Assembly: GCF_020360975.1 (NCBI RefSeq)
Contig: NW_025408668.1
Location: 992,001-1,056,000 of the forward strand
Source of the DNA: Hirsutella rhossiliensis
Lineage: Eukaryota > Ascomycota > Sordariomycetes > Hypocreales > Ophiocordycipitaceae
Direction of reading: 5' to 3'
DNA: 64,000 nucleotides
Below the pieces are notes generated by a model. That model saw nothing but the letters and a program-made list of their open reading frames with translations, was not told where the DNA came from and made no database searches. The stretch's first letter is position 1. Every line of letters starts with the position of its first letter. The position numbers and the translations under genes are program-made. This document shows, in pieces, positions 12,300 to 24,469 of the stretch.

Positions 12300-13450
12300 T
12301 TTTAGTTAATCGACTAAGACCTATATATTAGTTTCTAAGATAAAATATACGCTATATAGGTGCATTCTTAGTCTCCTAAGCGCACTTAATATAGCCCTAT
12401 ACTCCCTCTTTATCGCATTATATTTAGCTTTTACTAGTAACTACGTTCTACTTTTAAACCTTATAAGGCGCCTCTTTCTATCGACGATTTATATTAGGAC
12501 TGCCCCCTAGCCGAGCAAACTAGCATTATATATTAAAATAATATCTCCTCTTCCTAGGCCGACGTCGAGGGATACTAGAAAGACTAAATTAGTAATAGCT
12601 TCCTTAAGGGTAGCTATCGCTTTTGCTTATTCGTCTCCCTATTCCTAATAGACTTCTTTCTTTAGTAGGTCTATAAGGGGTTTTACTAAGATAGCGAACT
12701 ATCTAATCTAGATTCGATAGTATCCTACGATACTAAGGAAAGCTCTAATATACGTTATATTAAGGCATCTTATTTATTCCTTAATTTTAATAACTTTAGC
12801 TTCTACGAGGCACCTTTTATTTATTCTATAGATATAACTAATAACTTCGGTTGCTTACTAGTAGAATTTCGATTTAGCCCTTATAATCGTATAACTAAAG
12901 AGTTCGACGTTAACTAGGACTTTATCGAGGTTAATAAGGTATTTAAAGATAAATCTCCTTACTCCTAGCGCTACCTCTTTATTATTATACGTTATATCGG
13001 GCCCCTTAATACCTATATTATCGAGGAAATTCCTATAGATATTCGGTATAAGGTCTTATAGGATTCTTTATATTATCCTTATAAATTAGCCGACTAAGCT
13101 TATAGCCCCTTAAGGGAGTATATATATATATAAGAGGCTAATAGGTATTGCGAATATCGTTAAGTTACGGCTTCTAATATTAAGAGGGATCTAATTATAG
13201 CCTAAAAAAAGGTCTAAGAGGGAAAGGATCTTATATATTAAGAAGTAGTCGCTATACTTATCTATATTTAGCGGTAGGTTTATATCTCTTATTATAATAG
13301 CATTTATATATATAGCGGAATTAATTAGGCATAGTCCTCTATCTTTCTTTACTACTAAAAAAAAAGGGTTCCTATAAGGCCCGTGCCTTTCTTTAAGGAC
13401 TCCTATTTCTAGTTTAATTTTAAGGATATCGATAACTTTCTACTTTATCG
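12300..13450 (-). pseudogene. Reverse transcriptase and RNase H remnant of the Gypsy relic
   Basis: Minus-strand reading gives GPYRNPFFF, INSAIYINAITIRDINLP, then LSLLDLFSGYDQI, and FLDNIGIKGP near 13,010-13,040, where FLDD is expected. A separate RNase H block near 12,380-12,440 reads KREYRAILSALRRLRMHLY. The order and spacing match Ty3/Gypsy pol. Several TAG/TAA codons interrupt the frame, and the catalytic DD has become DN by a G-to-A/C-to-T change. Confidence 0.75.
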
Positions 13451-16400
13451 CTTTTAGGATTAGGATTAAAGCTACTTACTATGCCTTATATTTTATTATC
13501 TTAATAACCTATAGGGGGGCTATAGCTAGGTCGACTTTGCCTCTTTCTATAAAGTCCTAGGATAACGCTGCTTCCCTATTAAATAGAATACTATCGAAGA
13601 TCCGGATTTCTACTTCTATAAGAAAGCCCTTAAATTATTTATAAATTACTTTAAGTCTTTCTTATATTAGCCGCTTTCCTTTCCGTATACTTAAGAATTT
13701 TCCTATTAAGTATTCTAGGTAGGGTCTAGGCTATATCTTATCTTTAATAGTATTCTATTTAGTCTTCTTTTAGTTAGGGTCCCTTTCTAGCGTCGAGCTA
13801 TCTAATAGAGTATCGTTAATAGGGTTAATCTTATTTACTTTTCTTTTAAAGAGAGTATTAACTCTTAGATTATATAATTTAATAGGTCGTTTCCTCCGTA
13901 TCTTAACTTTAACCTTCTAGATCTTTCTAAACTTCTTTCTAGCTCTAATAATATTTTTCTTAAATTCTCCTATAGCCTCTATAACTATAACTTTAATAAT
14001 CTCTTTTACTATCTTAGATCCGATAGCTAGAATCGCCTTATCTCCTTCGTCTATAATTAATTGCTATTATACTAGTGCTATTAAGGGCTCGTTTACGCTA
14101 GCGTAGGCTAGGTTAAGGACTTAGTTAGCGCCCCCTTTATAACTAAGGATCTTGCCTCCCGGTAAGAGAATCTCGGCTATTAAGGTGTCTATAAGGGGTT
14201 CTCTCTATAATTATTAGGTAGCTCCTAGGTTATCTTCTTTAACTTCTATTACTAAAGCCTAAAAAAAATTTCTTAGGAGCTAGGTAGCTATTTCCTATAT
14301 AGTCTCCTCGAGCTTTAGTCTTTCGTATATATCTTTATTAACTATTAAGGTCGTAGTCTAAAAGGATTTTACTATATCGACCTCGTCCGGAAGCTCCTAT
14401 TTAATAGCTCCTACCGCTAGCGTAACTACCTAGATAGTACCGATCTAATATTTAACCTATATATCGCCGTTCCTTAGGGAATAATTAAATAATATATACG
14501 CGGCTTTAATAAATAGTATACCTAGGATAAAGGGGACTAAGACTCCGTTTAGCGTAATATAAAGATAGATTAGTATCTAAGCCGTGCCTAGATAGAGATT
14601 AGTCTCTACCTCCCTAACTATATCTATAGGGGACCCGGTATACGCTATTATTAATACTCTTATTAGTAGGATTTTAAGCCTATATACGTTTATATATCTT
14701 TTAGTAATAAGGTTTCCTTTAGACCTAGTATTAATTAAGGCGCTTAGAACTTTAGCTTTCTAGCTACTAAGCTATACTTAAATATAGGGTAGGTCTTATA
14801 TATACTTAAGCGAGCGGAAAGGTATAAGGACCGTATTTATACGTATTATAGGAATCGCTATAAGGTCCTTTAGAGTTATCTCTTAGTATCTTATCGAGAG
14901 TACTACTTCCTATATAATAAATTCGTCTTTTTTTAGTCATATTACCTCTAGAGTTTATTAATTAAATAGTCCTTAAGCTAGTTACGTTATACTAATCGTA
15001 TTAGTTATAAACCTAACTTCCTTTAGTGCTTATTAGACTTTAAGGCACTTATAATCTGATTCTTTATAAGTAGGGTAAGTAAGCTTAATCGGTTCGACCT
15101 AGTATTCTTCGTTTTATTCTTTAACTTATACTAAAGCTACCGCGAGTTTTCCTTATAGATATTTAAGGAGGAGTAAACTACTCTCTATATTATCTTTAGC
15201 TGCTTTTATAACCGTTATCGTAGCTCTATAGGGTCTTATATTACTCTCTACTTTCTCTAGGGTCTAGAATTTAGTGTTTTCTATACCTTAGGCTATATCT
15301 ATGTATCTTATACTAAGTCTCTCGCCTAGTTAAGGAATAAAGTCGATTAAGTAATTTAAAGGGATCGGGATTCTTTTATATATAATTTCTCCGACGATTT
15401 TATCCGTAAGTCTATCGAACTTTTTATCTAGATCTACTCTATATTTATAGTATATAGGGATAATCTTTAAGCTAGTTTTTACTATTCTCGTTATCTCGAT
15501 TTCCTCTATATCCTCTTTAACTCTTTATCTTTTCCCCTTATAAGTATTAATCCCTATCGTAGTTATATAGATTATTTAATTATATATATCGCTTTATTAT
15601 ATATTATCCGTAATTATAATAACTAATATCCTTCCTACTTCTTTTCTTATATCGCTTACTTCTAGATTCCTTAGCTTCTACTTATATAGGCTTCTATATC
15701 TTTAGAACTAGTCTAGGAAACTAGATTCTCTTTTACTAGTAGCCTAATTTAGGTAAGATAATATAACTATAGCTTTAACCTATTTTATAAGTAGTAATAT
15801 AAAGGAGTCTAGCTATATATCTACCTAGTATATAATAAGCCTTTAAATATATATACTTATTTAAGAAAACTTATTAGTAAGTACTAAGGGAATTACGCTT
15901 TTATTATCTTTTCTTCTAAGGTAAAGAGTCCTATTTACTACTTCGTATATTATAAATCCGATCTTATAGTCCTAAGAGTATACCTTATACTTATTAGGGT
16001 AGTATCTTTCTTTACCGTAATAGAAGTATCTCCTAGGCCGGTTAAAAGTATTAACCTAAAACTATATATATTAATTAGATAGGTAGTAAAATCCGATAGT
16101 ATTTATGCTACCTCCTTATCTATAACTTAAAGAGTAGCCTCTACTACTAACGCGTTTCTATTCCCTATTAAGCTAGTTAAATATCTACTCTTACTAGCGA
16201 GTAAGGTTAATCTTTATATCTTTAAAGGCTTTTATTAAGTCTAAGATCTCCTTTACGGGCTATCTAGGTTTCTTATCTATTTTCTTTAACTCTTTAGGAA
16301 GTTTTTCTTCGCCCTCGTCGGATTTAGCTTCCTTTATTACTTTATTAATTTCCCTAAAGAGCTAGTCTTTCTTTAGGTTCTTAAGCTTTTAATTATAGAC

Positions 16401-17708
16401 TTTAGATACTATATCTCGTCGCTTAACGTCCTAGCGAGGTGCTAAGTAGTTATTAATTATATAGACAAGGCTTTTATATAGGAGTTTTAAGATAACTTTA
16501 AATATCTTCCTATTTCTCTTTATAACGTTAATAATAAGCTCCTTCGGTATTATATAGTAGATAAAGTATAACTAGACTATAGATTCTTCCTAGCTATTAG
16601 GTTATGCCTTACGCTATAGGTATAAGTAGAGACTAAGCTATTTTATAACTTCTATAATAGTCTTAGGCTTTTTAGTATTATAATAGTCTAAGCGGTCGTT
16701 AGTAGTTTCTAGTTATTTAATATTATATATATAGTAGTATTAAAGGAGTCTCTTCTTTACTTCTTCCTAGGTAAGTCCGTCTATAAGAATTTTAATAGTA
16801 GGGGCTTATATAGAGGAGATATAGACTTTAAGCTAGTTTATTTTATCCTTATCGTAGATACGGTTAACGCGTATCTCTTATTCGAACTTCTTAAGGAATT
16901 TAGTTACGTTTTTACCGTTAAATTTACTAATAGGTAGGAGTTATAGTTAGTGGAGTCTTCCTATAAGGTTATCTTAGCTTTTAGTAAGTATATCTTTAAG
17001 TCTATTAGTAATCTTATTAATATCTACCTTAATTTTCTTTATATCGCTAGTAGTAAGATTAGATAATCCCTCTTAACGGCTAGCGTTTCTAGACATAGTA
17101 TGCCTATAGATTACGAGGTTATAAAATTTAGAGTTAGAGTTTTTAGAGTTAAAGGATATCTTATTATAACTATCTTATTACTTACTTTCTTATCTATTAG
17201 CGGGAGGTAAGCGTTCTCTATAAGCTACCGCGTAAAGGAGAGCTAAGGTTAAAGTTATTAGGGTGTCCCTCGTTAGTACCTATATTAGCATTATTAGTGC
17301 GTATATAAATAAGAGGTCTTAGTAGGGTTCTAGAATAGTCTAGATTACGCTATCGTCGTTATTTATATCTTTTAAAGCATTATATAAGTATCGTAGTTTC
17401 TTAACCGAGTCGCTAGTATTAGGGGTCGTAGGGCCGATAATAGGAGCTCGGGGCTTTTTAGTATTAGCTTATTGCTTTTCTTTTACTACTAGCGAAGGTA
17501 TTATCTAATTATTTATTTCCCGGTAAGTCTATCGCCTTATTAGGTCCCTAACTCTAGCTATTAAGGTAGTTACTACTTTAATTATTAAATCCCTAGATTT
17601 TATTTTTTCTAAATAGTACTATCGTCCTCTAGGTATTCTTAGCTTTATAAAGCTACTTATCGCTATATAAATAGAACGGAATAACGAGTTTACGCCCTAG
17701 AGACTAGT

Positions 17709-18088
17709 TTTAACGGGGACGAGGGCATATACCTAAAGCACGCGTAGCACGTAGCTAAGGATTAGCAGAGCAATTAACTACGTAATTATCTAATTATCGG
17801 TCCTATATATAGCTCTAAGGGCCTTAGGTTATAGATATAAGTCTTAGAGATTTCTTTACTCTATGCCTCTTTGTCTCTACTAGAGTCGCGCAACTAGCGG
17901 CCTCTACTTTAAAGGGGAAAAACAAAAATTTAAATTAACTCTAATTAAGGAAGATGCCCGATTAGATAATTAAGGTCTTTATAAAGCCTTTAAGTATACT
18001 TCGAAGTAGGTAAGAAGGGGGGGGGGTGCTAGGGGTCTTATCCCTTTAACGGGCTAATATCTATAGGGGTACGATCTTACCCGTTAAA
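17709..18088 (-). repeat. 5' LTR of the 12.6-kb Gypsy relic
   Basis: Partner of 5509-5888, 93% identical. It keeps the ancestral C or G at 23 of the 26 differences. The element's internal region starts just below 17,709. GTAG at 18089-18092 is the right target duplication. Confidence 0.85.
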
Positions 18089-18092
18089 GTAG

Positions 18093-19289
18093 CTATTATA
18101 TAAGTAAAGTATATACTTATAGTAAGTAAAAGAGTAGCTAAGATATAATAAAGCTATTAATATAATATAACTATAGTAAATAAGAGTATTTATATAGCCT
18201 TATATAAAAAAAGGTAAAGCTATATATATTTATATTCTATCCTTTATATTATAGTATTAAGAGCTATTACTATATATTACTATAAAGGGGGCGGGATACT
18301 CTAGGCTTATTAAAGCTAGCTATATACTATTTTATATACCTTTACTCTTTAACTATAAGTTCTTAGGTCTAGCTCTTAAAGTATAACCCTTACTAATAAT
18401 ATAGTTTATTTAAGAAGCTTACTTAGGAGGGTATTATATATTATTTACTAATATCTTTTTCCGCGACTAAGTATATATAGTCCGCGTAAGGGTTCTATCC
18501 CTTTAAGTATAGTATTAAGTATTATTTAAAGTTACGCCTCTTTAAAGCTAGGTAGGGGTATAATATAAAGGCTTTAACTTATATAAGCCTAGACTAAAGT
18601 CTAGTCTAAGCCTATATATAAGCGGCCTCTATACTTATATAGGCTAAGCTTATACTTCTCTTTATTTTTCCCTATATAGATTATTAACCTTCTTCCTATA
18701 GACCGCGCCTAAGCCTACGCCTCTACCTACTCTATAATACTCTTTACCTTTATCTTGCCCTACTTAGTGCTTTCTCTTTTCCTTTATCTTCCCTAGACCC
18801 CCTCGTCCTTTAGTGTCTAGCTACTACTACTACTACTATTATATCTTTAGGTATATACTATAGCTATTATTAAAGTGCCTATAAGTATCTTTATATACTA
18901 ATTTAGCTAGGAAGGTAATTAATTAGATATAACGATTCTCTCGCTATTACGATAAAAACGCTTTATAAAAAAATATCGTTATAGCCCTGGTTGTCTATAG
19001 AACCTTTATAGAACCTTTCGTCACTACGTTCCTCAAGGCATTGTGCGATATTGGCGCTGCGCCTTGACTAGCCACACTTCCCCACTTGGTTTGTTTGCTG
19101 GTTAGCCAAACTTGCTTGCTGGTTAGTTAACACTGGCCTATAACTGCATACCTGCCTTGGGCCCTCGTCCAAGCTCAGGACCTGGGTGCAACTGGCGTCT
19201 GCTCTCACTTGCACTCCGCACCTGGTCGAGTCTCCCAATCCACCCGCGGTTATTAGGCGCAGCATGGTGCATCGCGCACGCTTGTCGAG
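18093..19289. other. RIP/gene-space boundary, no gene seen
   Basis: To about 18,985 the DNA is AT-rich and nearly without CpA/TpG, with no recognisable domain. From about 18,990 CpA/TpG reappear at once and GC rises. Positions 19,000-19,289 are ordinary upstream sequence of the next gene. I see no clear promoter motif. Confidence 0.6.
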
Positions 19290-20459
19290 ATGGCGGGCCT
19301 CGAACCTACCGCCATCACATTCGTCCCCGGCATCGAGCCCTTTGCGCTGACCCCGGTCATCGAGGACATGGTGAGGACGCGCTTCTGCGTCCCGGGCTCC
19401 GTCTTTCTGGTCGAGGGCATCGATGCCGTCCCTGTGACAAAAACAGGTCGATGGCAGGCCATTCGCATCCTGCTCGGCGACGGCGAGCTCTGCGTCCAGG
19501 CGCTGTTGGACGGCGCGCTGCACCGCTTCGTGCAGACGGGAGAAGTGGCCGTCGGCTGCTACGTGCGCGTCCAGCAGTTTGAGCTCCGATGGCGCAATGC
19601 GGCGGGCGAGCTCGTGTCTGACGCGGGGCGAGACGGACGCAACATGGCCTATCTCGTGCTCCGAGACCTGGTAACGACTGGGTGGAACAAGACGGTTGCC
19701 GCCTTGTATCGGAGCGAGGCCCCCTCAAAGGCCGTCTCGCCAGACGGCAGTGAGCCCACGGGAGATGCGGAGCGCGAGGATACGGGAACACCTGGAGAGA
19801 CAAAGCTGGTAAAGTTGATGAAGCCTCGCCAGGGCGACGTAGAAGCCGACGAGACCGAGGATGCCGACCTGGCAGACGCCTTCGATACCTTCGAGGCCCT
19901 CACATTTCCCGTCAAGAAAGTGCCACCGCAGCCTGCAAAATCTCGTCCTGTCCAAACCCACAGGCCTGCTGCGCAGAAGCCCACGCTGCCCATCGCCCTC
20001 CCCCGGGACTGGCACGACCCGCAGACACCGCTCAAGCTCACGACGCTCCGCTCCATCCCACACCTCCCCTACGCGCAGAACTGGTCGTGCAACGTGCTCG
20101 TCGTCGTGGCCACGCTGTCTCCCGTCGAGCCGTCGCATCTGCCGCCGTACAAACAGCGGTCGGCGCGCATCGTGGATCCGTCGACGACCAAGCAGGTCCA
20201 CCTGACCGTCTTCCTCGACCCGGACGAGTTTGCACCCGCCGTGGGCAGCGCCGTGCTGCTGACGGGCGTTAAGAACCACCGCTTCGACGGCGGGAGCCTC
20301 AAAAAATACGCGAGCGACGGGCGTGGAGGCGTGCGCTGGTGGTTCGAGGATCCCTGGGAGCTGACTTGGTGCGATGTCGCCGGCATCAAGCAATGGTGGG
20401 CCGACATGGAGGCTGCGCTGGCTCTTAGGGGCGGCGAGGCAGCGCAGGACATGGAGTGA
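19290..20459 (+). CDS. OB-fold-like nucleic-acid-binding protein, unnamed
   Basis: A 389-residue single-exon protein. Residues about 30-110 (beta-rich, with GSVFLVEGIDAV, WQAIRILLGDGELCVQALLD and GEVAVGCYVRVQQF) look like one oligonucleotide/oligosaccharide-binding fold. Residues about 250-365 look like a second, RPA70-like one: LTTLRSIPHLPYAQNWSCNV followed by a strand-loop-strand run and QVHLTVFLDPDEF. A charged, low-complexity linker (about 140-240) separates them. The start is the first ATG in good context after the upstream stops. It is the first gene inside the RIP boundary. An RPA- or telomere-like single-strand DNA-binding role is inference; I do not recognise a named orthologue. Confidence 0.7.
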   Translation: MAGLEPTAITFVPGIEPFALTPVIEDMVRTRFCVPGSVFLVEGIDAVPVTKTGRWQAIRILLGDGELCVQALLDGALHRFVQTGEVAVGCYVRVQQFELRWRNAAGELVSDAGRDGRNMAYLVLRDLVTTGWNKTVAALYRSEAPSKAVSPDGSEPTGDAEREDTGTPGETKLVKLMKPRQGDVEADETEDADLADAFDTFEALTFPVKKVPPQPAKSRPVQTHRPAAQKPTLPIALPRDWHDPQTPLKLTTLRSIPHLPYAQNWSCNVLVVVATLSPVEPSHLPPYKQRSARIVDPSTTKQVHLTVFLDPDEFAPAVGSAVLLTGVKNHRFDGGSLKKYASDGRGGVRWWFEDPWELTWCDVAGIKQWWADMEAALALRGGEAAQDME

Positions 20460-20949
20460 TTGAATCAAGGATTTCGCTCGCAGCTTGAGGGCCACGGCGT
20501 CCGTTTTGGCGGTTAAAGTCTTCGATGCCGCAGCAGCCGTGGCAAGGTCTCATGACCGCTCACCACATGGCAACGAGTGTTGAAACCGAACCTGCAAAAC
20601 TCTTGAGAAGTCTTCGCTCTCCCCATTTTTCTCTTCTCCTCTCCACCTCTGTCTTTCTTTGTCCCTCTGCTTGTGTGCATCATATCGTCACTTTCAACTC
20701 CAAAACTCATCGCCAAGCGCAGCCCTTAGCGATTCAGCGTTCTTGCCGACTTTGATCGCGACCACGACTTCACCCATCATCCACAAGGCTTATAACAGGA
20801 ATCACGTCGATTCACCACCTCGTCGGTCAGGAATGGAGCCTCGCACCGGTTCTGTCGCAACCAGAGAGGCAATCATCGACAGCTTGCTTGCCTCCTTGTC
20901 TTCATAGGAGGCATTGTATCTACGAAGCTAGCTTCGACCGGCCTCGCTT

Positions 20950-22930
20950 GCTTGCCTGACTTCCCCCCGAGGTGGTCTGCCTCATCGGTGAGACCCTGCG
21001 CATTGACGAAGTGTTCAGCTGCCGCCTTGGCTAACGGCGCTGGAACCAAGCCTGGGACGCCGCGTGCGTCTCCTCGAGCCTCTGCCGCCAGTTTTTTCTC
21101 GGCCTGGTGGAGGCTCCCGCGTCTGAACCCCAGACTGCGGCTCGAGAGCTATTCTTGCAAGCAGCTCGACGCTTTCTGCGGAGACACTGGGCATCGCCCA
21201 CTCGAAAGGCTTTTTATCGCTTGGGATGCCACAAAAAGGTCGACCTTGGCATGGAGGAGGAGCGTTCCGAGGAAGAATACTCTGCCACACCAGGTGCCAC
21301 TTAGCGATAGTTTTGTGGCTATCTACGACTGCACGCCGCTTCATGCCATCTATGGAGACGGCAAATTAGTATGGCGGGCGCCTTCATCTTGCCTCATCGT
21401 TGACTATTTGTGCACTTGCACGCGGCAAATTTGCCCTCTGGACCTGCCTCCAATCACGTTGGGACAACGGACAGGGCTTGAAGTAGTTACAAGGGATTTG
21501 TTGATATTCCGCTCGACTGAACCCGGGCTTGCGAATCGGGGAATTCAAGTTTGTGTAAGCCACTAATTATTACCCTCCCTATCGAACACGGGGCCCAAAC
21601 CGCCGAGGCCAAACACAGGCTGCGTGCCGAACGCTCATGAGGCTGACCTATGCGAAAACCTGGTCTGGCACCTGGGACTCAAAATGGAAAAGTGTGTCCC
21701 TTTCCTGGGGAGGTCTCGTCCTGTTTCGTCCAGGACGAGATGGCCGCCTTTGTTGCTCACCAGGGCCATGTGATTTCCTGGAGCTGAGTAGGGAAAGCAA
21801 TCGAAATTGACGTCAAGAGTAACTCCAGTATGCCAGAAGTATGGCCATCAGCCATGAGCGTCGCTCCGCTGGGTGTTATATGGTTTCCTTTCCGACAAGA
21901 CGATTTGTTTGTCGTGCGGACTTACAAACCCCCGTATGTGAACCTTTGCTTCATTTTTCAGCTCATCCTCGTGCGCTCTGGGCATCAAGCCACTTTTTCT
22001 CGTCAGATAGGAACGCCAGTTACATGATTGACAAATTTCTAGGAGAGATAACGGGCTCCATGGTTCTGACAGTAGTGGCTCTGCATTTTACGACGTGGCG
22101 GTTCACGGAATCGAGATTCTCAGAGACAGAGGCGAAAGGCTTGTCGTTCGATGCACGAAACGCCTGTCCGACCTGATTCCGTCGACTTGGAATTGTCAAT
22201 GGGAATGCATCGTATCCTTTTGCCAGAGGATCAACACTCACGATCTCCATTGGGTCGGCGCTGTCAATGTCAACAAGAATCAAGGCGACCAAGAGTACTG
22301 GGGCGAACAGCTGGTTAACCGGGCTTGGATTCGATGTTTTGACCGAAACCTTTGTTCAGCGTCTTCACGTCCATTCGGAGGAACCAGAGCCTGGCCGGGT
22401 CGAACCATGAGTCGTTACCGCAGTGGCATGGCATGGCATGATCATCTCATCTCATCTTTGCGGCGGATTGGTGAGAACATACGTTTGAATGGTTCGAGGT
22501 CGAATGAGACCGGGCAGGATACCCCAAAGACGCGCCGTACGCTGACCTGATCCAGCATCGGATCGAGGACAAGAATTCTGTCGACCTCGGAGCAGAGCAG
22601 GGTTTTTGGCGTTTGGCAACCAAGACTGTCTGGTGTTGGCCACAGAGAAGGGCGTCCTAGTGAAGAAATGCTGCCAGATGCCCGCAGTGTTAGGCCAGCT
22701 TGAAGCTGAAGAGACGCAGACAGGGACGGCTGGGAGTTCAGGAGAGGCATTTAGTCTTGGGTGCCACAAGCGGATCCAGCTCGAGGATGGCGAGGACAGA
22801 GATATTAGTCGCTGGTCCCAGTGAAGGGTTGGGGAATGGTCTCGGACTTTGTATTCCAGCTGAGATTTCAACGTCTAGTTTACTGCAAAATCTTCAATTC
22901 GGATTGAGACGTTTGTGGCTGTCTTGATCG
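20950..22930 (+). pseudogene. Decayed F-box protein gene
   Basis: At 20,960 one frame reads LPPEVVCLIGETLRIDEVFS, the classic F-box start. It is then broken by a TAA and resumes as RRWNQAWDAACVSSSLCRQF, with an RELFLQAARRFLRRH helix near 21,150. A second frame gives a propeller-like block (FVAIYDCTPLHAIYGDGKLV, 21,310-21,370; DLPPITLGQRTGLEVV near 21,450). Other fragments continue to about 22,900 in changing frames. F-box proteins bind Skp1 of SCF ubiquitin ligases and hold a target with their C-terminal part. Several stops and frameshifts leave no usable frame. It has normal CpA content, so the decay is not by RIP. Confidence 0.5.
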
Positions 22931-23478
22931 GCTTTTCCGGCTCCCCTTCCTGTCTCTTTAGCGATCAGCGGCCAGATATCGGCCGTCTGATCTCGTAAAT
23001 TGTGCCCTTCACGACACAAAACGCGCCAAATGGGGCAGATTCGACACATGGAACACGGCAGTCCGTTTTAAGACGAGGCCCAGTACGGTTATCCTTGCCC
23101 ACGGACGAGATGCGTGACGGGGGCTGTTGCAGAAGTTGAGGACAAGAAGCAAGAAGGTGGATTCCCACAACAAGGTTTGTCGCGGTCAATACGTGCATAA
23201 TATCTTACGTGTACGGCATTCTAATCAGGCCTTTTATACGTATTTTATACGATAAGTTGGTGGTGTGTTTTCAACAGGCAAATACGTAATTATGATGCAA
23301 CTGCGACTCTGTCCACCTTGACATTGAGCCGTCCTGGACTTGCGAGGTCCGGGTCAAGCGGAGCCGAGTAGAACAAACTCGAGTACTTAAAGGCAGCGAG
23401 GGTCCAGCTCCAGCGCAGGATATTCGCGTCCTCCATCCTTACCCGCTTCATCACGTCGCACGCAAGAACAGCTCAGCC
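22931..23478. other. Upstream region of the cyanase gene
   Basis: No gene seen. A moderately AT-rich patch at 23,200-23,300 is followed by GC-rich leader sequence. No metabolite or nitrogen-regulator site is clear enough to call. Confidence 0.4.
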
Positions 23479-24070
23479 ATGTCTCTCGTCACTCTCCATG
23501 TTTGTCGACCTGGTCGCTCATGACGGAGTCGACACGACAACTGACAGGTGACACAGGCGAACCAGCACCCGCAGCTCCCCCAGAGCTCTCAGGTGCTCTT
23601 CGGGGCAAAGCAGTTGCGCGGCCTCAGCTTCGAGCAGATTGCGCAGCACATTGGACGGAGCGAGGTGGCCACCGCCGCCCTCTTCTACGGGCAGGCCAAG
23701 GCCTCGGACGCCGACGTGCAGAAGCTGGCCAGCCTACTGCGGGTGCCCGAGGCCGAGCTCGCGGCGTCGCTGGGCGGCTTCCCGGACCGGGGCCGCTCCG
23801 TCGACATGCCGCCCAAAGACCCGCTCATCTACCGGCTGTACGAGATTGTGCAAAACTACGGCTACGCCTATAAAGCGGTGCTCAACGAGAAGTTTGGCGA
23901 CGGCATCATGAGCGGCGTGTCGTTTTCGACAAAGGTGGACAAGGAGACGGATGCCCAGGGTAACGAGTGGGCCGTCATCACGCTGCGGGGGAAATGGTGA
24001 GTGCACACGACCCAAGGCCGGCCCGTCGGTGCTAATCTGGCTCTGCAGGCTCCCGTTCTTGCGGTTTTAG
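23479..24070 (+). CDS. cyn1: Cyanate hydratase (cyanase)
   Basis: Cyanase converts cyanate and bicarbonate to carbamate and CO2, the carbamate giving ammonia; it acts as a cytosolic decamer. Three exons are inferred: 23479-23499, 23557-23996 and 24049-24070. Introns are 23500-23556 (GTTTGT...CAG) and 23997-24048 (GTGAGT...CAG, with a GCTAAT branch site). The spliced protein is 160 residues, the usual fungal length. It has the N-terminal helical DNA-binding-like domain ([20 protein letters not shown]) and the catalytic domain [15 protein letters not shown] with the active Arg and Glu, plus the active-site Ser in GVSFSTK. The last exon adds only the seven residues after the GKW motif. An amidohydrolase gene follows on the same strand. 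Confidence 0.93.
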
Positions 24071-24469
24071 GCAACGAGATGGGAGGGGATCCTGTGTCTG
24101 CCAGCTTGATGAGACGAGCGGTTGCTACTGTTACGTTCTGCTTCTACCATGATGAATCCTTGCTTCTGTGTACAATGCCTTACTCCATCATCTACTGCTG
24201 TCACCTGTGACGCCCTCACCTCGGCAATTAGTCTTTATAACGAGATGCCCATAAGAGTAGCATTTGGATCATACCTCGAGACTCCACGGCCGGTGCGGGG
24301 GGGGGGGGCCGAGTGCGTTCTCGACCTTAATCATCCTCGGCTATCGTACCGATGACGCTTCTCGCCATTCATCATCCTCGGCTACCTTGCAGATACCTTT
24401 CCACACATTCAGTCATCACCTTCACTCCAAGCATCGAATAGACACCCATCTCCAGCAGCTGTCGAACCC
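24071..24469. other. Intergenic, cyanase to amidohydrolase
   Basis: No gene seen. A G-run lies at about 24,297-24,308. The 400-nt gap holds the terminator of one gene and the promoter of the next. Confidence 0.5.

Larger units (their letters stand above)
5509..18088 (-). mobile_element. Complete but RIP-killed Ty3/Gypsy LTR retrotransposon, 12.58 kb
   Basis: Two 380-bp direct repeats (5509-5888 and 17709-18088) sit exactly 12,200 bp apart without indels. They are bounded by GTAG duplications and have inverted ends TTTAACGGG/CCCGTTAAA. Ruined minus-strand domains follow the Gypsy order: a gag zinc-knuckle trace near 15,990-16,040, reverse transcriptase at about 12,900-13,450 (FLDN for FLDD near 13,025), RNase H at about 12,300-12,600, and integrase at about 11,100-11,900 (DRGPE near 11,480). 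The purine tract AAGGAGGAG abuts the 3' LTR. No frame is usable because TAA/TAG stops replace CAA/CAG codons throughout. The length is more than twice that of a usual Gypsy element because of an extra region at about 6.3-10.2 kb. Confidence 0.85.

Noticed and set aside
1..18985. Possible centromere or mitochondrial insertion because of the AT-richness
   Set aside because: The recognisable Copia and Gypsy pol remnants and the CpA-to-TpA pattern explain the composition; no mitochondrial gene was seen.
19357..20495. Several long minus-strand and shifted frames over the OB-fold gene
   Set aside because: They mirror the codon bias of the plus-strand gene and contain no domain.
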